Shown: positions 49,755 through 58,382, counted from the stretch's first letter. The stretch is 64,000 bases of DNA from CBDEFX01 sp965237635 (GCA_965237635.1 CBDEFX010000002.1:558001-622000), one strand, 5' to 3'. Translations and numbers: made by a program. The notes: generated from the sequence alone by a model not told the origin.

Positions 49755-50660
49755 CTACGCAAGATGCTCCTGGTGGCCGACCGCGTAGGAGTCCCTGGTC
49801 CACTCGCTTACCTGGTCGTCCAACTGGTCGACCTCCGTGACCCGAAGGAGGTGGACGTGGGTGTTGGGGTCCAGGGTTTCGATTTCGTGGAACCTGACGT
49901 CCTCGACGCGCTTGGTCAACCAGAAACCGATGTCGAGCCACCGTTTCTTCGGTACCGCTCTGGCGAAGCGCACTCGCACCATGAATCCCACACTATCATG
50001 GTACGCAACCACCTTCACCGGGCCACAGGCCTCTACGATATCGCGGAAGCGATCGAAGAGGGTCTTGATGTGGTCGGGCTTGCCCTCGAACAAAGAGGCC
50101 AGTGTGTACCTGTTGCAGGAGTGGTACTGGTTCTTGTTTACGAACTCGTTCCCACAATTCGGGCATGTCCACAGCGGGCGGTCGGGTCTCCGCCGATCCG
50201 AGGGTGTTGGTTTCCCAAGGACGTGCTCGATGGTCTTCTGTATGCGCCGCTCGCGCGTTTGGGCGATCAAGGCGTCGTCGACATAGCGCAGGAGCTCCTG
50301 GCGGTGAGACGGCGGCAAGGCCTCAAAGGCGGCCATCGCTCCGGCTTCGTTTCGCAAGGCCGTGGCCACATCCCCGGGAGCGTTTACGGTGCCGGGGCTA
50401 ACCGCGAGTAGCGCGAAAGAGGCCGTGTCGCCGACGCCGACCCCTGCGGCACTTCGCATGCCACCGTTGACGTAGAGCCTGTGCCGCCCCCTGGCCACCG
50501 GTACCAGAGTGGCCCGGACCGGGGTGTCGTTGAGCGTGCCCTCTGCACTGATCCTGCCTGCACGCTCGTACTTAGCAAATGCCTTGATAACGCGCTCCGG
50601 GACGTCGACGTACGGGTTCGGGCCTTGCTTGAAGATCTTGGCCTTGAATCGCTGCGTCAG
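49755..50660 (-). CDS. DUF1905/YdeI (OmdA)-like protein with C-terminal DUF5655-type domain
   Basis: The frame covers 301 residues. The N-terminal ~90 (RFKAKIFKQGPNPYVDVPERV, then AFAKYERAGRISAEGTLND) match DUF1905. Then EALPPSHRQELLRYVDDA is the YdeI/OmdA helix pair, with CPNCGNEFVNKNQYHSC, a zinc-ribbon-like part, and a C-terminal DUF5655-like domain (KVVAYHDSVGFMVRVRFARA). No ATG, GTG or TTG opens the DUF1905 part. A CTG at 50660, six bases after the purQ stop, has GAGG upstream. An internal start at 50498 would delete half of the domain. Confidence 0.75.
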   Translation of the reverse strand: MTQRFKAKIFKQGPNPYVDVPERVIKAFAKYERAGRISAEGTLNDTPVRATLVPVARGRHRLYVNGGMRSAAGVGVGDTASFALLAVSPGTVNAPGDVATALRNEAGAMAAFEALPPSHRQELLRYVDDALIAQTRERRIQKTIEHVLGKPTPSDRRRPDRPLWTCPNCGNEFVNKNQYHSCNRYTLASLFEGKPDHIKTLFDRFRDIVEACGPVKVVAYHDSVGFMVRVRFARAVPKKRWLDIGFWLTKRVEDVRFHEIETLDPNTHVHLLRVTEVDQLDDQVSEWTRDSYAVGHQEHLA

Positions 50661-50666
50661 ACTACC

Positions 50667-51380
50667 TCATCCAGCGGTTGTTACCGCAGGTGCTTCGACA
50701 TCACGGAGCAATGATTCGAAGACCAGCTTTCCGTCCTCACCGCCGACCAGGGCCTCGCAGCACCGCTCCGGATGCGGCATCATTCCCAGCACGTTTCCAG
50801 TGGCGTTCGTGATGCCCGCGATGTTGCCGACAGACCCATTCGGGTTTGCCTCCTCCGTGATGTCGCCTTCCGGTGCGCAGTATCGAAAGAGAATTCTGCC
50901 TTCGCTCTCCAGCTGTCGGACTGTATCTGGGTCGGCGAAGTAGCTGCCCTCGCCATGGCCGATGGGTATGCGCAGGACCTGCCTCTCGGCTGCCGCCTGG
51001 GTAAATGGGGACGAAGCGCTCTCGACGCGGAGGTGGACCCACTGGCACCGGTACTGTAGATGAGCGTTTCGCATAAGGGCGCCGGGCAGCAGCCCGGCCT
51101 CGCAGAGTACCTGGAAGCCGTTGCAGATACCGAGCACCGGCCGGCCTTCCTCGGCGAAATCTTTCACCGCTGTCATGACGGGCGAGAAGCGAGCAATCGC
51201 TCCCGGTCTCAGATAGTCGCCGTACGAGAAGCCACCGGGCAGGATGACGCAGTCGAAGCCCGACAGGTCGGTCTCCTTATGCCAGACGTACTCAACCGGC
51301 TGACGCAGCACGTCTTTGACCACATGGAAGCAGTCTGCGTCACTCCACGTCCCGGGGAAGACGACCACGCCGAATTTCAT
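50667..51380 (-). CDS. purQ: Phosphoribosylformylglycinamidine synthase subunit PurQ
   Basis: The 237-residue glutaminase has GGFSYGDYLRPG, the nucleophile cysteine in LGICNGFQVLCEAGLLPG, and the catalytic MMPHPERCCE. It supplies ammonia to PurL. It ends six bases before the YdeI-like gene on the same strand. Confidence 0.95.
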   Translation of the reverse strand: MKFGVVVFPGTWSDADCFHVVKDVLRQPVEYVWHKETDLSGFDCVILPGGFSYGDYLRPGAIARFSPVMTAVKDFAEEGRPVLGICNGFQVLCEAGLLPGALMRNAHLQYRCQWVHLRVESASSPFTQAAAERQVLRIPIGHGEGSYFADPDTVRQLESEGRILFRYCAPEGDITEEANPNGSVGNIAGITNATGNVLGMMPHPERCCEALVGGEDGKLVFESLLRDVEAPAVTTAG

Positions 51381-51383
51381 GCC

Positions 51384-51857
51384 TCAGCCAGACAGTCCTT
51401 TAAGCAGATTCGAGACCACTCCGTTCACAGTGCGGCCGTCTGACTTGCCCCGGACCTGCGGCATCACTTTCCCCATTACTTTGCCCATATCCTGGGGGCC
51501 CGTGGCGCCGACCTCCTCCACGGCCTTCTGTACGAGGGCAGCGATCTCGTCCTCGGACATCTGCTCCGGCAGATACTCGAGGATCATGGCGAGCTCAGCC
51601 TCTTCCTTCTCGACCAGGTCTTCCCGGTTTCCCTTGCGAAACGCCTCGATGCTGTCGCGCTGTTGCTGCGCCTGTTTACCCAGCAGATCGATGATCGAGT
51701 CGTCGTCCGGTGCAGACCGGCGAGCGATCTCCTCGGCGTGTATATTCGACAGCAGATAGCGGATAAGCGACCGGCGGATCGTGTCTCCTGCCCGCATGGA
51801 CGCCTTAAGGTCTTCCTGTAGCCTTTCTTGTATAGATGACACGGCTGCCGCCCTCAA
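51384..51857 (-). CDS. yqeY: GatB/YqeY-domain protein
   Basis: Up to 157 residues; a GTG at 51842 (VSSIQERLQ) is the more usual start. The fold shows IQERLQEDLKASMRAGDTIRRSLIRYLLSNI and the conserved MGKVMGKVMPQVRGKSDGRTVN. The family resembles the tail domain of GatB and may act on tRNA. It is adjacent to purQ, separated by three bases. Confidence 0.9.
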   Translation of the reverse strand: MRAAAVSSIQERLQEDLKASMRAGDTIRRSLIRYLLSNIHAEEIARRSAPDDDSIIDLLGKQAQQQRDSIEAFRKGNREDLVEKEEAELAMILEYLPEQMSEDEIAALVQKAVEEVGATGPQDMGKVMGKVMPQVRGKSDGRTVNGVVSNLLKGLSG

Positions 51858-51959
51858 GTACCAGTGTATCCGGCAAACTGAGTATAGGAGGCGTCCTGGA
51901 GGGCGTCAAGGAAAGTTTCTTTCTTGCCTTCGGCGGTGGGCAGGTCGGCAGGCGACCGT

Positions 51960-53420
51960 TCAGAGCCGCTCAACCGCCTCCTTGATGGCTGCCAACGAAC
52001 GCTCTCGGCCAAGGACCTCCATCGTCTCGAAGAGCGGGGGCGCTACTTTCTGGCCGGTGGTCGCGATTCGCAGCGCACCTAGTAGCTGCCCGGTCTTGAT
52101 TCCCAGATCGTCGGCGAGTGGTCGCAGCACGCCCTCGATCGACGGTGCATCGAACTCTTCCAAGCCGCCAAGCGCGGCAAGCGATCTTTGAAGTGCTACG
52201 GTTGTGCCCTCAGTGTCCATGCCCTTGTGGACGAGCTCGCCGGTTTCATACTCGACCGCCGGCTTGAAGAAGAACTGCACGAGCGTGGCCGCGTCTGTCA
52301 GCGTCTTCAGACGCTCTTGGACCAGTGGAACGATCCGCAGCAGGTACGCCCGGTCGGGCAGGTCGGGTATCTCCTGCGGCGGATAGCGGGTCCAGAATTC
52401 CAGCAGGGCGTCCGCTAGCTCATCGTGCGCGGCATGGCGGATGTAGTGGCCGTTCATCCAGTTGAGCTTATCGGCGCTGAATATGGCTCCGGACCTGGAC
52501 ACACGTTCCAGAGAGAAGTGATCGATTAGCTGTTGAATGGAGAGAATCTCAGTCTTGTCGTCGAACGACCAGCCAAGGAGGGCGAGGAAGTTGACCATGG
52601 TCTCAGGTAGAAAACCTAGCCGCCGATATTCCAGTATCGACGCAGCTCCATGGCGCTTACTCAGCTTTGATCTGTCGGGAGCCAGGATGTCGGGGAGGTG
52701 GGCGAAGAGCGGAGGCTCCCATCCCAGTGCCTCGTAGATGAGCACATGGCGCGGGGTGCTGGACAGCCATCCTTCGCCGCGCAGCACATGGCTTATCTTC
52801 ATAGCGTCGTCATCGACCACGTTTGCGAGGTGATAGGTGGGGAACCCATCGGTCTTCAGCATGACGAAATCGTCTATGAGGCTGTTTTCGAAAGAGACGT
52901 GGCCGCGGATGATGTCGTCCAGCTCGGTTGTGCCCGCGAGAGGCATCGCAAAGCGGACCGCAGAGGGGCCGCCGCTCCTCTCTCGTGATTCCCGCTCGCC
53001 GTCGCTCAGGTATCGGCACAGCCGGTCGTAGCCCGGGGTCTGCTTCAGCTTGATCTGCTCCACCCGCATCCCGGCCAGACGCTCGGTCGAGCAGTAGCAG
53101 TGGTAGGCGTTTCCGCTCTCCAGAAGGTTGTCTGCGGCGCCTCGGTAGAGGTCGAGCCGCTGGGACTGGAAGTAGGGGCCGTAGTCGCCTCCGGCTTCAG
53201 GCCCCTCGTCCCATTGCAGGCCGAGCCACCGCAGCGCCTCCAGCAGCTCTTCGGTGGCGCCTTCGACCTTACGCGCCTGGTCGGTGTCCTCGATTCGAAC
53301 GATGAATGAGCCACCGTGGTGCCGGGCGTAAAGCCAGTTGAAGATCGCGGTACGCACGTTGCCGACGTGCGGCTCGCCAGTGGGGCTGGGCGCGTATCTT
53401 ACGCGGACACGGTCGATCAT
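51960..53420 (-). CDS. gltX: Glutamyl-tRNA synthetase
   Basis: The 486-residue class I synthetase has a HIGH-type motif in APSPTGEPHVGNVRTAIFNW and the KMSKS-type KLSKR in LAPDRSKLSKRHGA. FIVRIEDTDQAR and HVLRGEGWLSSTPRHVLIY are typical. It charges tRNA-Glu (and may charge tRNA-Gln in organisms using GatCAB). It is transcribed toward yqeY. Confidence 0.95.
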   Translation of the reverse strand: MIDRVRVRYAPSPTGEPHVGNVRTAIFNWLYARHHGGSFIVRIEDTDQARKVEGATEELLEALRWLGLQWDEGPEAGGDYGPYFQSQRLDLYRGAADNLLESGNAYHCYCSTERLAGMRVEQIKLKQTPGYDRLCRYLSDGERESRERSGGPSAVRFAMPLAGTTELDDIIRGHVSFENSLIDDFVMLKTDGFPTYHLANVVDDDAMKISHVLRGEGWLSSTPRHVLIYEALGWEPPLFAHLPDILAPDRSKLSKRHGAASILEYRRLGFLPETMVNFLALLGWSFDDKTEILSIQQLIDHFSLERVSRSGAIFSADKLNWMNGHYIRHAAHDELADALLEFWTRYPPQEIPDLPDRAYLLRIVPLVQERLKTLTDAATLVQFFFKPAVEYETGELVHKGMDTEGTTVALQRSLAALGGLEEFDAPSIEGVLRPLADDLGIKTGQLLGALRIATTGQKVAPPLFETMEVLGRERSLAAIKEAVERL

Positions 53421-53520
53421 TCTCAGTGCCGACGGACAAGAGGATCGAGGGCGCGACGTCCTGAGAGCGAGGTGGAGGCGGTCTGTGCGATGCTCAGTGT
53501 GTAAAAAAGACCGGAGAGCG

Positions 53521-53661
53521 CTACGCTTTTCCTATGCGAAAGAGCTTCGTCCCGCACACGGGGCATGTGCCTTGAGTAGCGGGCCTTTTGTTCTTGAGGG
53601 TTACTTGCGTCGGATTCTTTATCTCCCGTTTCGTTCGACATTTCATGCAGTAGGCTTCCAC
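53521..53661 (-). CDS. DUF5679 zinc-ribbon micro-protein (46 residues)
   Basis: GTG 53661 with AAGGAG six bases upstream encodes 46 residues containing VEAYCMKCRTKREIKNP and GTCPVCGTKLFRIGKA, two CxxC knuckles. The pattern is the DUF5679 family, also found at the tail of some topoisomerases. It is too short for standard ORF cut-offs. It lies between gltX and a NIPSNAP gene on the opposite strand. Confidence 0.85.
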   Translation of the reverse strand: MEAYCMKCRTKREIKNPTQVTLKNKRPATQGTCPVCGTKLFRIGKA

Positions 53662-53829
53662 AAGATTCTCCTTCATACTAGGGTGGGCACATACTATCTG
53701 ACCGGCGCTCGTATGGCAAATGGGGGACCTCAGGCCTCCAATGGTCCGACCCCTTTGAATGTCCCGACCAGCGTGCTAGACTTTGGCCCGTCTTTGTTAA
53801 TGGCAAACAACCTGAGGGGAGGACTTACA

Positions 53830-54135
53830 ATGGTCGGTCAGTTGCGGATCTACACGATTAACAAGGGTATGATGGACAGCTGGCTAAAGCTGTTCCGTGA
53901 AGAGCTCGTGCCACGTGTGAAGGAAGCCGGTATCGGGGTCCACACCGTCTGGGTGAACGAGGAGCGGACCCAGTTCATCTGGATTCGTACGTATGGCAGC
54001 AAGGCGGAGATCGAGCCAAAGGAGGCCGTCTTCTACGGAACCGACTGGTGGAAGGAGAATGTCGATTTCCTCCGGGGCCACCAGGCCCACCGCGAGATCA
54101 CGTTGATTGAGCCCTTCCTGCCCGAGGGCGCCTAG
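53830..54135 (+). CDS. NIPSNAP-family protein
   Basis: From ATG 53830, with GGGGAGG eight bases before, it has 101 residues: QLRIYTINKGMMDSWLKLF, then TVWVNEERTQFIWIRTYGSKAE and a C-terminal strand. The fold is a ferredoxin-like dimeric barrel. Family members have no common known activity. The frame is open much further upstream (to 53338) but that part overlaps the minus-strand micro-protein and is unlike a protein. Confidence 0.85.
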   Translation: MVGQLRIYTINKGMMDSWLKLFREELVPRVKEAGIGVHTVWVNEERTQFIWIRTYGSKAEIEPKEAVFYGTDWWKENVDFLRGHQAHREITLIEPFLPEGA

Positions 54136-54392
54136 CGAGGTGCCGGAGCGACCGGCTCCCAGTGAGGCTTGATTCCCTCTGACACCCCAACCCTTTCCGA
54201 ACTCGCCTCAGGCGGGTGAGGAACCTGGGGTGGCGCCGACTCGAAGAGGGACCACCCGTCCCTCGGCCCTTCGTCCCGATACCGAATCAGGACTCAGGGA
54301 GACGAGTTGTGGGCCAGTTTGCAAATTGACGGCCGTAAGTGATACGGTGTCTCGGTCCCCTCATTCTGGCGTTTCGACATCGGGACAATAAG
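54136..54392. repeat. Degenerate dispersed repeat before the Fur-type gene
   Basis: GCCTCAGGCGGGTGAGGAACCTGGGGTGG-like sequence at 54207-54235 and CCCGATACCGAATCAGGACTC near 54273 are diverged forms of the 55-bp repeat and its partner seen at 49434-49651. No gene. Confidence 0.4.
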
Positions 54393-54407
54393 TGAGACAA
54401 GGTATCA
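54393..54407. promoter_or_regulatory. Fur/Zur-like operator 1
   Basis: TGAGACAAGGTATCA is an imperfect inverted repeat (TGAkAC-N3-GTmTCA) whose last base is the first base of the ATG of the Fur-type gene. The same 15-mer, with one change, lies at 54890-54904 before the ZIP gene. Confidence 0.6.
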
Positions 54408-54841
54408 TGAAGGCGACCTACGACGCGAAACCTGCTCTTCTTGAAGTCCTCGAGGACCGCGGCTACCGCGCAACGGGGCCGCGACGTGACGTGGTCGGTC
54501 TGCTGGAGAACAAAGAGGAAGGCTTCAGCGCCGAGGAGATCACCGCCGAGCTTCCAGGAGTCGGTAGGGCCACCGTTTACAGGACCATCAAGCTGTTGCT
54601 GGATGCTGGTGTAGTCTGCAAGCTGGCCCTTCAAAATGGCGCGCCGAAGTACACTCTCGCCCGCGTCGAGCACCACCATCACACCGTCTGCGTGAAGTGT
54701 GGCACGGTAGGCGAGTTCAGGGCTGTCACCATTGAGCGTCTTCTGCGCGCTATCGGTGACGACATCTCGGGCGAAATCGTAGGGCATCGCATAGAGTTCT
54801 ACATCACCTGCCAGCAGTGCCTGGCCCAGTCCGCCGCGTAG
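54407..54841 (+). CDS. Fur-family metalloregulator, probably Zur-like
   Basis: ATG 54407 (a GTG at 54392 is in frame but sits before the operator) gives 144 residues. It has a winged helix (GFSAEEITAELPGVGRATVYRTIKLL) and the metal region EHHHHTVCVKCGTVGEF with a second CxxC (CQQC) near the end. The gene beside it encodes a ZIP metal transporter with the same operator, so zinc or manganese uptake control is likely. Which metal it senses cannot be read from the sequence. Confidence 0.88.
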   Translation: MKATYDAKPALLEVLEDRGYRATGPRRDVVGLLENKEEGFSAEEITAELPGVGRATVYRTIKLLLDAGVVCKLALQNGAPKYTLARVEHHHHTVCVKCGTVGEFRAVTIERLLRAIGDDISGEIVGHRIEFYITCQQCLAQSAA

Positions 54842-54889
54842 GCTGACTATCCCTTCGATTCTCGTGTGCTTGTAGGGGGTGTCGGGAAA

Positions 54890-54904
54890 TGAGACAAAGT
54901 ATCA
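54890..54904. promoter_or_regulatory. Fur/Zur-like operator 2
   Basis: TGAGACAAAGTATCA, 17 bases before the ZIP transporter ATG, is identical to operator 1 at 14 of 15 positions. Confidence 0.6.
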
Positions 54905-54920
54905 ATAACAGGCTTCGACG

Positions 54921-55673
54921 ATGAGTCCTTGGGTCTATGCTCTGGCCAGCGCGTCCTTGGTCAGCCTCATTTCTCTGGTGGGGATCGTCACAATTATGGT
55001 CGGCGTCAAGCGGCTCGACAAGGTGGTCCCAGTCCTGATCAGCCTAGCGGTCGGCAGTCTATTCGGCGATGCTCTGGTCCATCTGCTGCCGCAGGCCTTC
55101 GAAGAGTCGACTTCGGCGGCGCTGACTTCGCTGTATGTGATCCTGGGTATACTCTTCTTCTTTCTCCTGGAGCGTTTCCTTCATTGGCACCACGAACACC
55201 ATGCGCAGTCGCTCAATCCGACACATCCCGTCGCGTACAACGCTCTCGTAGCGGATGGGGTCCACAATCTTCTTGATGGGCTGATCATGGGCGCGAGCTA
55301 CCTGGTGAGCGTGCCCATCGGGTTAGCGACAACGGTGGCGGTTGCCCTGCACGAGATCCCGCAGGAGCTGGGCGACTTCGGCATCCTCGTGCATGGCGGC
55401 TTTACCCCCAGACGGGCGCTGGTGATGAACTTCCTCTTCGGGATACTGGCAATCGTGGGAGTCGTCATTTCACTGCTGCTCGGCCCGGCCGTCGGGACTT
55501 ACACGGCATTCATGCTACCCTTTACAGCCGGGGGATTTATCTACATCGCTGGCTCTGATCTGATACCAGAGCTCCACCACGAACACGGGCTGCCGGGCTC
55601 GCTGGTCCAGTTCGCCATGGTGGTGGTCGGGATCGGCCTGATGTACCTGCTTCTGCTTCTGCTGCTGGAGTAG
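54921..55673 (+). CDS. ZIP-family divalent metal transporter
   Basis: The 250-residue protein has eight membrane segments. The metal path motifs are present: VADGVHNLLDGLIMGASY (TM4) and VALHEIPQELGDFGIL (TM5). A His-rich loop (LHWHHEHHAQS) lies between TM3 and TM4, and HHEHG before the last helix. It probably imports zinc under the Fur-type regulator upstream. Confidence 0.9.
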   Translation: MSPWVYALASASLVSLISLVGIVTIMVGVKRLDKVVPVLISLAVGSLFGDALVHLLPQAFEESTSAALTSLYVILGILFFFLLERFLHWHHEHHAQSLNPTHPVAYNALVADGVHNLLDGLIMGASYLVSVPIGLATTVAVALHEIPQELGDFGILVHGGFTPRRALVMNFLFGILAIVGVVISLLLGPAVGTYTAFMLPFTAGGFIYIAGSDLIPELHHEHGLPGSLVQFAMVVVGIGLMYLLLLLLLE

Positions 55674-56008
55674 GGGTACAGGGTTAGGGGTACGGGTACG
55701 GGTACGGGGTCAGGGGTACGGGGTTAGGGGTACGGGGTCAGGGGTACGGGGTCAGGGGTACGGGGTCAGGGGTACGGGGTCAGGGGTACGGGGTCAGGGG
55801 TACGGGGTCAGGGGTACGGGGTCAGGGGTACGGGGTCAGGGGTACGGGGTCAGGGGTACGGGGTCAGGGGTACGGGGTCAGGGGTACGGGGTCAGGGGTA
55901 CGGGGTCAGGGGTACGGGGTCAGGGGTACGGGGTCAGGGGTACGGGGTCAGGGGTACGGGGTCAGGGGTACGGGGTCAGGGGTACGGGGTCAGGGGTACG
56001 GGGTCAGG
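55674..56008. repeat. 14-bp G-rich minisatellite, about 24 units
   Basis: The unit GGGGTCAGGGGTAC is repeated almost without change from about 55730 to 56008; the first units (55674-55730) are irregular. Every unit gives two G4 runs with three-base loops, the pattern for G-quadruplexes. The repeat begins at the ZIP stop codon and covers the last codons of rluD on the other strand. Confidence 0.95.
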
Positions 56009-56922
56009 GAGTCGAGGAAAGCTTTTAGATCAGCCGGTAGCTCGGACCTTAGCTCGATGGGCTTGTCGGTTGACGGGAGCTGGAAGCCCAGCAGGTGGGC
56101 GTGAAGGAAATGGCGGTCGAGCAGGGGGTGCGCCTTGCCGTACTTGGAGTCGCCTACCAGCGGGTGGCTAATTGATGCTAAGTGGACTCGGATTTGGTGG
56201 GTGCGACCAGTGGTCGGCCTAGCTTCGATCAGTGTTGACTCGCGAAAAAAGGCGATGGCTTTGTACTGAGTCGTCGCCTTCCTGCCGGTACTCACCGGCG
56301 CCATCCGCTTTCGGTCCTTGGGATGTCGGCCTATGGGTGCCTCTATGGTCGCCTCCGGTGGGTCGACGCGGCCCTGGACCAGTGCGAGATACAGCTTCCT
56401 GACCTGGCGCTCTTTGAACTGCCGAGACAGGTGAACGTGGGCGTTCTCGTTCTTGGCCACTACCATCAGGCCTGACGTATTCTTGTCGAGCCGGTGGACG
56501 ATACCCGGCCTTCCAGGGTCTCCAATTCCCTCGATATCCGGGCTATGGGCCAGTATGGCATTGGCCAACGTCCGGTCTCGGTGCCCAGGCGCTGGATGGA
56601 CGGGAAGCCCGGCAGGCTTGTCTATGACCAGAACGTCTCGGTCGTCATAGACGACAACAAGGGGAATGTGCTGGGGTAAGAGCCCGTCGGAAGGAGTCTC
56701 CGGAACGGTTATGCTGACGCGTTGGCCAGACCGGAGGACCGACGAGGGCTTGGCCGCGAGCCCGTTTACTGTGACATGGCCTTCGAGGATGAGCCGTTGA
56801 AGCTGTGCGCGCGAAAGGTCGGGGCACTCGGTCGCGAGGAATTTGTCCAGCCGCCCGCTGCCAGCGTCGAACCTACGAGTCCGGTTCACTGAGGGGGTCT
56901 TCTGCTGGATCGCCTGACTCAT
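55990..56922 (-). CDS. rluD: RluA-family rRNA pseudouridine synthase (RluD-like)
   Basis: The 310-residue protein has an N-terminal S4 domain (GRLDKFLATECPDLSRAQLQRLILEG) and the catalytic aspartate in GIVHRLDKNTSGLMVVAK. It modifies uridines of the 23S rRNA. The final residues, SLTPYP plus the stop, are encoded by the minisatellite. It overlaps lspA by 50 bases, in another frame. Confidence 0.93.
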   Translation of the reverse strand: MSQAIQQKTPSVNRTRRFDAGSGRLDKFLATECPDLSRAQLQRLILEGHVTVNGLAAKPSSVLRSGQRVSITVPETPSDGLLPQHIPLVVVYDDRDVLVIDKPAGLPVHPAPGHRDRTLANAILAHSPDIEGIGDPGRPGIVHRLDKNTSGLMVVAKNENAHVHLSRQFKERQVRKLYLALVQGRVDPPEATIEAPIGRHPKDRKRMAPVSTGRKATTQYKAIAFFRESTLIEARPTTGRTHQIRVHLASISHPLVGDSKYGKAHPLLDRHFLHAHLLGFQLPSTDKPIELRSELPADLKAFLDSLTPYP

Positions 56923-57694
56923 CTATCGGACTGGCGTGCTGGTGGTCCGATTCCGGCTCTTTACTGACCATCACCGTGGCTAGCAAGAGCCCGATACCGA
57001 TGACAATGGATGAGTCCGCGAGATTGAATATCGGCCACCAGCCGACATCTATGAAGTCGGTCACAGCCCCGCCTCTCAAGCGGTCGACGAGGTTGCCGAA
57101 CGCTCCGCCTAGCTGCAGGCCGATGGCCAGTCTGAGGACTCTGCTGGATAACGCCTGAGACCTGTAGAAGTAGAAGAGAAACCCGATAGCTAGGAAAGAG
57201 GCTACGATTAGTACAACTGTCTGATTGGGGAACAGGCCGAACGCGGTACCGGTGTTCGTCCCATAGGTAAACCTGAAAAAGCCATCTCGGGGCCATGACT
57301 CGTAGAGGGCCAGGTTCGCTCTGACAAGGTACTTGCTGACCTGGTCAATGATGAGCACCGTCGCGATCGTCAGCGGCAGCAGGCGGTCGCGGTACCACGG
57401 GTGTCGAGTCGGAGGCTCGGCCGCGATGCGTTCGGGTGCCTGTGTGGACTGCGACTGGTGCCGATCGGCCTCGGTTGCCTGTCCTGTGCCGGCACCGTCG
57501 TTATCGGCGTTCGGGTGCTCACCAAGCATTCTCAATACCGGTTTGTAGAAGATGGCATACACCGCCGCGAACATCATCAGGACAGCGATTACCTGTACGG
57601 GCCTGTTGGCTAAGAGGGCTTCTGCGTCAACCACGTCTTTTTCTCTGGATCGGCCGCGAGTCGGTGTACTGCCGGTGTGACCGTGACTACCCAC
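56873..57694 (-). CDS. lspA: Lipoprotein signal peptidase LspA with N-terminal extension
   Basis: The 273-residue product has the LspA core with catalytic aspartates in GNLVDRLRGGAVTDFIDVGWW and FNLADSSI. The usual length is about 160. Roughly 110 extra residues precede it, with one membrane helix (VQVIAVLMMFAAVYAIFYKPVL) and an acidic linker. An internal start would remove this, but none is marked by a good ribosome site. Signal peptidase II trims lipoproteins; the downstream btuF and other lipoproteins would be its substrates. Confidence 0.88.
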   Translation of the reverse strand: MGSHGHTGSTPTRGRSREKDVVDAEALLANRPVQVIAVLMMFAAVYAIFYKPVLRMLGEHPNADNDGAGTGQATEADRHQSQSTQAPERIAAEPPTRHPWYRDRLLPLTIATVLIIDQVSKYLVRANLALYESWPRDGFFRFTYGTNTGTAFGLFPNQTVVLIVASFLAIGFLFYFYRSQALSSRVLRLAIGLQLGGAFGNLVDRLRGGAVTDFIDVGWWPIFNLADSSIVIGIGLLLATVMVSKEPESDHQHASPIDESGDPAEDPLSEPDS

Positions 57695-58135
57695 TTAAGC
57701 CAACGTAACATGCACGGGCTGCGGGCCGCAAGGGTCTCGCGGGAGACAACAGACGGCCACCGTGGGCTGGCAGAGGGCCAATCAGGGCTTATAGCCATTC
57801 AGTACATGCTTTGGACGAGCCTCTCAGCAGCGAAACGCTAGCTCGGCAACGGTGTCCCGAGGAGGCCTCCGACGAGGGATCTGGGGTGGGGTGGTTCTAC
57901 CGCAGATTGCGCACGCCCGGCCATCCCATATCCTTCGGCAGGCTCAGGATACGGGGGCTTTGCACCAAGAGTCGCGATCGGGGGCCGTGGTTCGAGAGGC
58001 TCAACGTAGGTTTAGATTCACCGTTCGCCCTGAGCCTGTCGAAGGGCAATTCGGCTCGTGCGGCACTTCTTGTACAAAGCCGGATACGGGCAACAACCAG
58101 CGACTTGGAGAAGCCCGGGAGGTTAACGCCACGAG
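57695..58135. other. Gene-free stretch of dispersed repeats
   Basis: Between lspA and the riboswitch promoter I see only short intergenic repeats: GATCTGGGGTGGGGTGG near 57878, CCTTCGGCAGGCTCAGGATAC near 57932 and GCCCTGAGCCTGTCGAAGGGC near 58028. The last two form paired inverted motifs common in intergenic DNA. A 62-codon minus-strand frame (57610-57798) is not supported. Confidence 0.5.
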
Positions 58136-58164
58136 TTGTTTTTCGGCGCAAACAGGACTAATAT
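58136..58164 (+). promoter_or_regulatory. Promoter of the cobalamin salvage operon
   Basis: TTGTTT (58136-58141) and TAATAT (58159-58164) are separated by 17 bases and lie 45 bases before the riboswitch aptamer. Confidence 0.5.
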
Positions 58165-58209
58165 ACTGGAGCGCTCCCACGAGGGGCGTGAATGACAACT
58201 TAATATCCG

Positions 58210-58382
58210 CCCGAGGTGGCTTAAGAAGCCGAAGAGGGAAACCGGTGAAAGTCCGGTGCGGCCCCGCCACTGTAACTGGTGAAAGCTTCTCAACTCGCGT
58301 GAAGCGAGGTCACTGATCCTAAGGTTAGGGTTGGGAAGGCTGAGGAGCTAGAAAAGCCAGAAGCCAGGAGACCTGCCTCGGG
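58210..58382 (+). promoter_or_regulatory. Cobalamin riboswitch
   Basis: The closing stem is CCCGAGG (58210-58216) with CCTCGGG (58376-58382). The core has the adenosylcobalamin box elements AGAGGGAAACCGGTGAAAGT, CCGCCACTGTAA and AAGCCAGGAGACCTGCC. It precedes btuF and the cob genes; the following terminator would form when cobalamin is bound. Confidence 0.93.

Noticed and set aside
55674..56008. Possible CRISPR array
   Set aside because: The units are contiguous 14-mers with no unique spacers and no cas genes nearby.
57610..57798. A 62-codon minus-strand frame before lspA
   Set aside because: No ribosome site, no similarity and a repeat-rich context.
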